Source of the DNA: Dysgonomonas sp. PF1-14
GTDB lineage: Bacteria; Bacteroidota; Bacteroidia; Bacteroidales; Dysgonomonadaceae
Direction of reading: 5' to 3'
Assembly (NCBI RefSeq): GCF_029892965.1
Contig: NZ_JARXWN010000022.1
Location: forward strand, 1 to 64,000
DNA length: 64,000 nt
Each line of letters opens with the position of its first letter. Position 1 is the stretch's first letter. The position numbers and the translations under genes are program-made. Below are positions 42,879-53,600 of the stretch, piece after piece. Under the pieces are notes generated by a model, which saw only the letters and a list, made by a program, of their open reading frames with translations, did no database searches and had not been told where the DNA came from.

Positions 42879-43826
42879 TTATTTGGTTCTGATTTGTTCT
42901 ACGGTTTGTCCCGCAACATTACTAACTACTTCTTCAGCACCTACATTAACGACTCTTTGTCCTGCCGTTTTTAATAAATCTTTTTGAGATTGATTAACCT
43001 TTTTCATCCGATTTTCAATGACTTGTTCAGATGCGTTTCTTTCCAAACTTGTTGCTAATTTATTTTGTTGGTTAGCTACATTCTCAATTGCATCATCGAA
43101 TTTTTTCTCTAGTTTAGCGGCTTTATTTGCAAACCCTTGAGAAACTAATGCTTCAATTAAAGAATTTATCATTGCGTCACTAAAATCAGCTTTCAATAGG
43201 CTTTTTATACTAAAATCTCCATTAGCGTCACCAAATTCTCCTCTATTATACATTTTTACAATTTCGCCAATCATATTTGCACTAAATTCAATTGCAATTT
43301 TTCCCATTTTGGAATTTGCAGCCTTAGATAAAGCCTTAACAGAACCTGTCCCTGTAAATATTAAAGAAATTGCATATGATTTACCTGCTTCAACCACTGC
43401 ATCTTTCCATCTGACATTATTCAAAGCCATAGATGGGTCCATATCATGCAATACTATATTTTCTATATAACTCATTCCTGCTTCAACTACAAATGCAGTT
43501 AAAGCATCTAATGTTGCTCCAATAGGATCTTCGCCATCCGGATCAATAAACTTAACAGGATTTAAGAACGCATACGCATAAGTCGAAATATTCGGATACT
43601 TCTCCTGCAGTGGGTCGGTACTCAGCCAGATGCTCGTTCGTGGGTCATAATACCTCGCTCCATAATAGTAAAGTCCCGTCTCTTCATCCAACTCTTTGGC
43701 ATTGAAAAGGTATGGAGTATTCCAGGTATTATTCCTCTCCTCTAAGAAGACCTCACCGAACGGCACATACTCAATATGTTGCACTATTTCACCGTCCAAA
43801 TTAGTAATTAAACTGGAACTACCCAA
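42879..43826 (-). CDS. Displaced RHS C-terminal module with its own toxin domain
   Basis: The first 75 or so residues (GSSSLITNLDGEIVQHIEYV, YYYGARYYDPRTSIWLSTDP) are almost identical to the end of the RHS core of the large gene. They are followed by a different 240-residue tip, starting EDPIGATLDALTAFVVEAGM, with hydrophobic patches and a coiled segment. The listed start is a TTG; the frame is open further right to about 43963, but no ATG is present. The homologous DNA extends to 43955. It is best seen as a silent alternative C-terminus with its immunity genes behind it. Toxin activity is unknown. Confidence 0.7.
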   Translation of the reverse strand: MGSSSLITNLDGEIVQHIEYVPFGEVFLEERNNTWNTPYLFNAKELDEETGLYYYGARYYDPRTSIWLSTDPLQEKYPNISTYAYAFLNPVKFIDPDGEDPIGATLDALTAFVVEAGMSYIENIVLHDMDPSMALNNVRWKDAVVEAGKSYAISLIFTGTGSVKALSKAANSKMGKIAIEFSANMIGEIVKMYNRGEFGDANGDFSIKSLLKADFSDAMINSLIEALVSQGFANKAAKLEKKFDDAIENVANQQNKLATSLERNASEQVIENRMKKVNQSQKDLLKTAGQRVVNVGAEEVVSNVAGQTVEQIRTK

Positions 43827-43955
43827 ATGATCAGAGTGATAATAATACTGTAATAACTCCGGATTGTCATTCTGGCTTGGATTGAAAGATTTGAGTATAG
43901 GGTTATCATCGCAGCAGAAACCACCACCATTTACATAAATACCTTCATCGTCGCC
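43605..43955 (-). repeat. Copy of the RHS core end, homologous to 45385-45725
   Basis: About 350 bp match the large RHS gene with few changes. At its right end, 26 bases (43930-43955) match 46024-46049 instead. The sequence therefore jumps across about 300 bp at the shared tttacataa. The repeat provides homology for tip exchange. Confidence 0.85.
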
Positions 43956-44000
43956 TGGTGTATATCACATAACACGAAATTCGATAACAAATTTTTTAAA

Positions 44001-44594
44001 TCAAAAGTTAATCTGACTTCTTAATAAGTTTAGTAAAGCATTAAACTTAGATATATCTGGACAATACATATTCGATGAAATACATTCATTCAACTTCACC
44101 TCTGGACTATAATATTCTATAACTTTAGTTCCTTTTTTCTTTACGATTTCAATTCTATAGTAATTCCCATCTGCAATTACGATTAAAGGTTGTTGCCTTT
44201 TTTCAATTTCGGCTTCAGTTTTGATGTTCAGAAAATTATTTTTTAATATACTGTTCCAAACTTTCTCCCAACTATCATCAAAGATAATAGTTTGCTTATC
44301 TATATTTTTAAAATCATAATTCTCTTTATTATAATAATAATATTTATACTGTTCTCCAGTCCATAATTTATCTTTATTTTTGCGTATTATGGTTAGGGTG
44401 GAATTCTTTTCATTATGTAGAAATTCCATATAATTTATTCTTATTTCAATTTCTACAAAATTGGATTCCTTAATATTTAAAGAATCCAAAACAAAAAAAC
44501 GTTTCTCATTGTTTTCTAATGTTTTAATATTCTGAGCATTTATCAATAGAATACAATTAAGTGATATTATTAATAATATAATTCGCATACTCAT
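44001..44594 (-). CDS. Exported protein, putative immunity protein of the large RHS toxin
   Basis: This 197-residue protein has an N-terminal signal (MSMRIILLIISLNCILLINA, cleavage after AQ likely) and a strand-rich mature domain (FVEIEIRINYMEFLHNEKNS) with paired cysteines near the C-terminus (ECISSNMYC). It starts 54 nt after the RHS gene stop, the usual immunity position. It is more AT-rich than the RHS gene. No family is recognised. Confidence 0.6.
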   Translation of the reverse strand: MSMRIILLIISLNCILLINAQNIKTLENNEKRFFVLDSLNIKESNFVEIEIRINYMEFLHNEKNSTLTIIRKNKDKLWTGEQYKYYYYNKENYDFKNIDKQTIIFDDSWEKVWNSILKNNFLNIKTEAEIEKRQQPLIVIADGNYYRIEIVKKKGTKVIEYYSPEVKLNECISSNMYCPDISKFNALLNLLRSQINF

Positions 44595-44648
44595 TGTACA
44601 ATTTTTTAAGAGAATAGCATTAGTAACAATGCTATTCTCTTTTAGTTT

Positions 44649-47600
44649 TTATTCTTTTAATTTATTTAATGAATCTTTTAATAGATTCGTCCCAGCTTTA
44701 ATTTGCCCATTGTTAAATCGCCTATACTGGTTTTCATGTCCGTAATGGATTGCTTTAGGTCCGACAGTATACCAAGGCACACCTGTAGATTTTGCTCCTT
44801 GAACATCGCCAGCACCTTTTATATCATCAGGCTGTGTTCCAGATAATCCTAGATCATGATTATGAGTATGTACTGTTCCAGTTATAACATTGCCAGATGG
44901 GTCTGTAAGTGCTCCCCATTCTCCTCCAAATCTAAAATCAACTTGTTTAGAATTTCCTCTAATAATCCCATTTAATTGTAATTTAGCTGACTTTTCTCCA
45001 AATATAATAGACATATATGAGCCGATCTCTTTGTAATTTTTTGGATCTCTACTTGCCACAGTTCTCATAGTTGATATAAATGTGGCTTGATCTTCTTGAG
45101 ATTGAATTTCTAAATCAACAAAGGAGGTTTCTACTTGTTTCTGATCAGCCGAAGAAGCCTTATTATTACGTATATTTTTAATAGAATTAGATAATTTCTT
45201 CACATCATCTTTACCTAACTCTGCAATTTTGTTTACATCATTATTTACACCATCATTACCTAAATGCTTGAGTTCTTTTTTATTCCCGTTTACTTCAACT
45301 GCCCAATAATCAGTTTGCCCATCTGGATCAATTAAGTTTATTGGGTTATTTGAGCAATAATGATAAGGAGTCTTGTTGGGGTATTTTTCAGCTAACGGGT
45401 CGGTACTCAACCAGATGCTTGTCCGTGGGTCATAATACCTTGCCCCATAATAGTACAAACCTGTCTCTTCATCCAACTCTTTGGCATTGAAAAGGTATGG
45501 AGTATTCCAGGTATTATTCCGCTCCTCTAAGAAGACCTCACCGAACGGCACATACTCAATATGTTGCACTATTTCACCGTCCAAATTAGTAATTAAACTG
45601 GAACTACCCAAATGATCAGAGTGATAATAATACTGTAATAACTCCGGATTGTCATTCTGGCTTGGATTGAAAGATTTGAGTATAGGGTTATCATCGCAGC
45701 AGAAACCACCACCATTTACATAATCATCGTTGTCTGTTCCGTAGTACGGCACTTCAAAGGCATCGTAGTTGTCTTTGATCGCCTGTTGCGATTGCTTGTA
45801 CTTACCCTTGTAGTCAACGGTAATATTGTTAATGCCTGAGCCTGCGTACTCTACTCGCCTTGGGTCTTGCCCATAACTGTCGAGGTCGCCGAGTTTAGAT
45901 ACGATTCTCTGTGAGCCGATGTAGATATGCTTCGTGTACTGTCCGCCCTTGCTAACAACCAAATACGGGTTAATATAAGCCGTAAAATCTGCTGTCTGTG
46001 TGCGTCCGCCACTGAACACATCGTTTACATAAATACCTTCATCGTCGCCACTGGTCTTTATTACTCGCTCTCCGTTTGCATCGTACCAATAGCCGGCTAT
46101 AAAACCATTTGTATAGATGGATTGAAGACGGTTTTCTTCGTCCCAAACGAGTTTCTTTTCATTGGCTCCTTCTTCGGCCTTGCCGTCCTGCTTCTCTCTC
46201 GAAGTATTGACGTAGACAAGGTTTCCGTTAGCATCATACTCATAAGCATGATCACGCTTAATCACATCGTTGGCTATGGTGTCGCTTTCTGTACGGTAAC
46301 TGTCGTCTTTCAGATTGCTGATCTGGAACGGATTATTTGCATAGTTATAAGTAAGGTCATAACCTGCTTTCAATATACCGTCAAACTGGATACCCTGCTG
46401 TTGTACATGCTGTTTCTTACCTGTTATGTTATGCAGGTTATCGTAACTCATGGCAAGGCTATAGCTGGCCGACTTGCTGTCTGCACCTGTATATGTACCG
46501 GTAGCACTTTGCAGGCGGTATAAGCCGTCATAGTTATATGTATGGCTCATCTGTCCGCCCATACCTGCCACGCTTGGAAGCGGCGCGGTATTGATTACAC
46601 TCAGGACATTGTCTACCTTGTCGTAGGTATAAGCATTATCCATTATCCGGCTGCGGGTTTCTTTGCCGCTTATTACCATCAGGTTGCTCAGCCTTCTACG
46701 CTGCTCATCGTAAGCATAGTTTGTTTCAGCACCGTTGCAGTATTTCATATAGATGCGTTGTTCAAACTTATCATATCCCAGTTTATTGACATAGTTATAT
46801 GAATAAGCTTTTTCGCCTTTTACGCTTTCAAGTAATCCGCCTGTATTGTATGAGTAGTTGATCTTCTCCCCATCCGGATATACCATCTGTGTTACCCTGT
46901 TCCAGCTGTCATAGCTCCATTGTGTAATATAAGTAGCAATGGCTTGGTTCGGAATAATAACAGTACGACGTACCTTTTCGATATTACCCAAACGGTCGTA
47001 AGAGAACTCCTGCGCTCCGGTAGCATCCTCCTGTAACATCAGGCGACCGACACGGTTTTCTTTGGCATTCTTGTTACCATAATAATACTTCACATTGTTC
47101 TGTGGATTATCCGGGTAATTAACGGCCGTCAAACGGCTGTAGTCGTACTCATAGGTAATCTCTTTACCTTCGGCTGCGAGATTGGCAGTCTGTTTGCTGA
47201 GCAGATTGCTTACATTGTCATATTTAAAGATAGTGGTACCCGATGCAGGGTGTACAACCTGTGTCCTTCGTCCTGCCATATCATAAGCCGATACAGTTTC
47301 ATTATTTCCATTATCAATGGCTTTGAGAAGCTGGTTAATCGGGTCGAACTCGAAGCGAGTAGTGATCGTACCATCCGGACCTGAGTACTGTTCTGTTTTC
47401 ACAGTCAGCCTTGAACCGTTGGTAAAGGTGGATTGCTTTCCGCCCATCGCATCGGTCACGGTAGTTACTAATAAACGGCTGCCGTTATCTTTGGTATAAG
47501 CCATCAACGACTCGCTGTTATCCGGCAGGATAGTCTTAACCGCCCTGTCCATAACATCGTATTCGGTCTTAGTCGGTGTTACTGCGTCAAATGCAGGGTT

Positions 47601-50600
47601 GAACACAGTCTTACTTCCGATAGCTTCCGATACAGGATAGAATGCTTCTCTTACACGTCCGAACGGGTCGAATTTAGCGCGGCCGCTCACAATCATTGCT
47701 TTCTTGTCTATCGGATTGGTTCCATTGGTAGTTTCGGTTATCACACCGTCTTTCTTTACCTGTATGGCGCGTCCAAATCCGTCAACAAAGGTTACAGTCT
47801 CCAGATCATCCGCCGGATGCTGCGGGTCATAATGCTTAGTTACAGCATAGGCCGGAGCCTTGATGCCGTTGGCATCTTTTACTATCTGCGGATGGTATTC
47901 AAACTTAATAGTATATGGCGCGTCTTCGTCTTGTTCGTTCGGTGCGGTAATAGTCAGCACACGTCCCAAGTGGTCGATAGAGGTTTCCATTGTATAGCTG
48001 TTCATATCACGGCTAACCAACGGAATACCATAACGGTAATCGTAGTTCTCCAACTGTGAGCGATATCCGAAGGCATCTTCTACCTGTTCCACATACATGT
48101 CATAATCTCGGTCGTACAGGTACTTGTACCACATACGCTGCCCTTTGCTGTTGGCAGGTAGGGTTTTCTGTTTGATATTCCCGTATCTGTCATACGTGAT
48201 ATCTATCTCTGCCTTAGCTCCCTGTTCGTTCAATGTTTGAGTTACTTTAGTCAGGTGGTTGGCATAGTTCGTATCATACGCAGCTTCGGTCTGACGGTAT
48301 AGTTTACCGTCAGAACCTTTTACCTGTACCTTGACAGGCAATCCGAGTATATGCTTACCTGTATTGTGGGTATATTCTACGGATGTCTGATAGTTGTATG
48401 CTCCTGTTCCGGCACTTCCTAATGTACCTTTATCGCTATATTTATAGTTCTTCAGGTCGCCATAGTTGCCATTCAGGTAATATTCATAGTAGCTTTCGTT
48501 GGCGATCATACCGTCTGCCTGCCCTTCATAGACCACTGACTTGGTATATTTCATCGGAGTATAGGCTATGGCTCGGTCGGTACAGAAGTTGTTATCTGCC
48601 GTAAATGTATAGTTGTCAGCAGAGGCTTTTACCTTATAGGTGTAATATTCATTGACACTTTCGGTATATTTGTTACCTGCGGCGTCTTCTACTACTGCTC
48701 TAAGCTGGTTGCCTGCTGTGTACACATTATTTACATCGTACTGCTGTATAGCTTTACGGTAGACTTTGTTTTCTTCGGATGCTTCGGTATCAATATCTTT
48801 TGTGATTACCTGACCGAATCCTAAGAATTCGCGTTCGTGGCGTTCCTGCTTCCCGTCCTGATAATCAAAGATAGACTTCATATTGGCTCCGTCGTCTTTC
48901 AGCCCGTCGTTCACTTCGACGGAGTGCATTACCCATTTACCGCCCGGATGGTCGTAAGTGGCCTGCGAGCGTGTATAGTCTAAGGTAAAGCTGCCGCCAA
49001 GCGGGTTGTAAACCGATTTCAGCTTATTTGTCCGCGCTATAGTCGAACGGTAAACGGTCATCTTGCCATCTTCATCCGAAGATACAATCTCAGGGTAACC
49101 GTCGCCGTCGATGTCACGAAGTTGCATACGAGGACGATTCATTGATTTACTTATATTAAGGCTCGGACTCATTGTGACCTTAATTAAAGTAAAAGGAATT
49201 GGGATATTTATTGTATATGAAGCATTCAATGATTCTGCTGTTGATGCCGTCTCACTGACTGAACCGGAACTACCCCAGACAATAGGGTTTTCAAAGCCGT
49301 TCCCTGTATTAAAGGCTACATAAATCTTTTCATTTTCTTCCCATACTTTATCGGCAAGTCCGTCCGAATTCAGATCCATCAAGGTATAATCTTCCGTACT
49401 GAATGTAGTTGTAACTCCAAAGCCGGCAGAAATACTGGAAGCTCCGAAAGAATATCCTAAATTGACTCCTGTACTTTTACTTGTTCCTCCCTGGATTTTT
49501 GTAATATCATAATCGACAGGATCAGTGAAGCCATAACCCAAGTTGATACGTACTTTTTTGCCATTTTCCAAAAGCATATCAGGTAATCCATCTCCATTTA
49601 TATCCACGAATGAACTGACGGTCCAATCCGTATTTTTCGGAATGCTGGCTGATATATTCAAGTTATTTACCGCATTCATTATTGCGATTTTAGCTTTGCT
49701 GGGAGTTTTTGCGGAGCCTGCATCCGTTGGAGGCTGTTGAGTATCTTCTTTTTTACTAGATATTTTTTTTATTGCACCAGAGACTGCAGAATAAGCATGA
49801 ACAGGATTTCCGCCTAAACTAATAGTCGAGCTTTCACTTTCACTTTTTTGCTTTTCTATCTCTTTTATAATTTCTCCATCAAAACCTCCACGAGTATTTG
49901 TCAACTGAATTTGATTTTCAGTTACAATATCAGGATATCCGTCTCCATTTATATCAATGGTAGTCACTTTAACGGTATTGCTTCCCTTAGCGTCGCTTTT
50001 GGTAAGCCCCACTGCTCCAACCATCGTAGCGTTACTTGTACTATACGATTCTTGGCTAATACCTATTGCACCCGAACCCGGTATACAACTACCTCCGGAT
50101 GCCTGACTATTTGAAATACCGGACAACGGGTTTGTTAGTATCACATCTTGATCCGCTAAGCGCGCACTGCTAATAATATCTCCGGCAACAAAGGCTCCGG
50201 CATTTTGCCCCACCCATTGAATTTGAGTATTGTCGTTCCTGTTAATTGTCATTGGCAGGAATGCTGTAGATACCGGGTCTATATTGTCGTTTTCCGTTTC
50301 AGGTAATTTTAACAGGCTTTCCGATATAGGGTTACCATAGCGTCCGTCATTGGCGTTGTAAACGAATTGTCCCCATCCACGGTTAGTAATTCCGAAACCG
50401 TCATAATCCCTTGTTGTGAACATCGCGGTTACTACTGTTGTACTAGCAGAATTAACAGTCACAACAGCCGAAGGTGTACCTAGTTTGGATATTAAATCTT
50501 TATCGGTTATATAATATTCCACCCAGATAGTACCGGCTTGTGCCGCAGCAGAAGTTACAATCGAACTCGATGCTATGATACCGTTGGTTATGGTCACATT

Positions 50601-53600
50601 TTGTTTTGCCACCAATCCGGTAACACTCTTTACGGCCATAGTAAGGCTTCCGTTAATAGAGGTATTGGCTATTCCGGTTAGAGCAGAAAACTTCGGTTCA
50701 ATTTTTAGATTACCATTTGCCGCCAGATTATAAGGCTGTCCTTCTGTTATCTGGCTGACAAAAGTAGAGTATAAAACAGCGGCCTGATTGGAATATGTAC
50801 TCCCGGAATTATTACTTTCAACGACAGGCTTCCATTCGACGTTTTCCAAAGCGATATTGGTTTGTGAAACAAGCTCGAATTTCAGGTTTACACCATTGAT
50901 CGTATTTGTAATATTAAAGGATAAGTCCCCCGAATGTGTTTCATTCCATGCAAATTCCCTTGTATAGGCTACTGACTGAGTATAAGAAGGGTTTGTACTT
51001 CCGTCATCATTCATTTCGTCATTCGACAACAATACGCGAAGAGTGACATTATCGGATGTAACAGGTTTTTCAAATATACCTTTTACCTGTACATTGGCCG
51101 GACTTGGTAAACGAAGGCTGTTATCTTCGCTGTAAACATGGCTTTCCGTGGATTTATATACGGCTGTTCCCTGACCATTCGGATTGATTTGGTTGGTACG
51201 GTCGGTATATGTTATCACAGGTGACCAAGCGACCTGATCGAATGCACCGTTAGACATCTTATCTGTCCCGGATTGTATCCGAAAATACACTTTCTGTCCT
51301 TTAGTAACAGCTACGCTACTTACATTGGTCTGATAAGTAGCAAAGTCACCTTTGGCTATGGACTTATTCCACTTTTCACTACCTGCAACCTGTATGGCAA
51401 CACGTACTCCATCCGCATTTTCATACTCGGATTCATCATATCCTGCCTGTGGAGCCTGAAGCTGTACATTTCCTTCTATCTTGATTGTTCCGGCAAATGG
51501 AGCTTCCCATACGCGGACAACATCCAGCATAGGCGAGTTCTGTACAAGTTCTTCCTGTTCCTGCGGATCAACTTCTGTATCGGAATCATCAATAATACCG
51601 CCACCCATCAGAGGACTTGGTGTATCCCCGCTACTCAATGTAAACTTAGGAACGAGGTTTCCGTTTGCATCTTTTTCGATATGGTTAAAGTAGACTTTTC
51701 CACCTGCTACAAGGTCAATCAGCCCGTCATTATTCACATCAGAGAAATAGACAGTTGTTTTCGAGGTGGATTTATCGAAGTCTTTTCCGGCAACTACGGT
51801 TAATGCGCCTATACCCGGATGCGCTTTAGCTCCGGCGGAAGTTGAAGATCCTTTACTTTCTGAAATTTTTGATATTCCGGATATTTTTATCTCTTCTCCA
51901 TATTTAGTATCTGAATCCGTTGATTGGGATATATTCGGACGGTAATATACAGATCCATTCTTCACATATACCTTATCCGGCAGGCCGTCTCCGTTAATGT
52001 CTACCAATGTAGACAAGCCCTTAGTAGTCGTGCTCGAATAGTTTATACTTGCTCCAGCTGAACTTCCTTTGCCTATCATATCTGCGGCTAATCCTACTCC
52101 TGCATAGAACGAACCTCCTGTCGAAGTTGTCACACTACCGCCCAATGCACTGGCCTTATCGCTAAATCCGTCTATACCCATAGCTGATACCGGATTGATA
52201 AATCCCGCGTCTATGCCGTCGTTATGCAAATTCCATTCTTCGGCCTGCGATTCGAACGGTTTGTAGCCTTCTGTTGATTTCACATCATCATAATAATCCA
52301 TATCATGTGAAGCAAAGACTTCACCTTTGGAATCTATATGGTTTATCTTAGTCAGGATATTGGTATTGAATGCGCCCTTTTTATAATCAAAAGTATAGCT
52401 ACGGAGTGTTTCACCTTCAAAGGCTATCGTTACTTTGTCCAGCAGCCTGTTGCTTGATGTCAGGAAGCCATATCTGGCCGAGTTCGTCTTTTTGTCTTTC
52501 TGTGAGGAGCTTATCAGGGTAACGACTGTATGTGCATCACTGCCCCTGTTACCTGCTTTTATTTCCTTCAGGTAGATGGCTTTGGCCTTCAGGCTGCCTT
52601 TTACGGCTTCGTCTGTTGTTTCGTAAACATACTCTATCCAGTCGCCATGCAGTTCTTCTACGCGGGAAAGTTTCCATTCCACAGCTACTTCCTTATCTCC
52701 GTTAAGAGTTTTGGCAGTACCTTTCAATATGGCATCATAGGTATATTTTGTTCCCGATTTGTCGGTTACTTCCCATGTATAATTGGCCGGACTGCTGCCT
52801 TTACGGATGATCTTTGAGAAAGAGCCTTCATTTCGCGGATAGAACTGGCGGTCTGCCTTACGGTCTATCTTATCGCCACGATGGGCTACAGAGCTTTCGC
52901 CGTTATCGTCCATTGTCATTAGCATACTGCCGTTAAAGGAGTATGTCTCGGTTTCTTCGGTGTCGTTGTAGCGTGGTACACCCCATCGGGTATCTACACT
53001 GATAGACGCAGTAGACAGGTCCCAGCCTTCACCTAACCAGCCACTGCCACCGTCACTGTTGTACTGTATGCCCAGAGATGGCTGCATGCCGTTACGGGCA
53101 GGAGGCATTTCAAAGCTATAGCTCAGCCCTGCCGAGCCGCGATTGTTTGCTGTCGGCGGTGCGATAAGTTGTACTTTAGCCGTAGGGTCTGCCGCTTTGA
53201 TGTCATTCATCATGGTAGGGGCAAAGCCTTGTGTTTCGGGTGATTCGGGTGTTTGTATCACACCGTTGATCATATCGGTAAAGTGAGTGGTGCGCGATAC
53301 GATAAGCTGGTTCTTCTTATCGATGGTATCACGTTCCAACGCTACCCAGTGTTTTGTATCCAGATCAAAGTAATAGGAACGGATATCGTCTTCGGTAAAG
53401 CCGTTAGGTATCTTGGTGCGGTCGTATTTGATCGTTACTGTCGCGCCATCGGCAAAATGCTCGCCATGCGGCAGGAAGCGGTAACCTTTATGTTCTGCCG
53501 TTACATTATTCATACCCATATCTAATGCGGCTATGTCGACTGAACGCAATGAGGTGATGGTGATATGTTTTGTATCTGACAGCAAGGCGCCGGGCTCAAC

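Noticed and set aside
44649..45000. JAB-like RHS tip as the missing PRTRC A peptidase
   Set aside because: It is the variable end of a toxin gene in a separate locus and not part of the cassette.
45927..53525. Many plus-strand ORFs inside the RHS gene
   Set aside because: They are antisense shadows of a 3,304-codon gene with clear domains on the minus strand.
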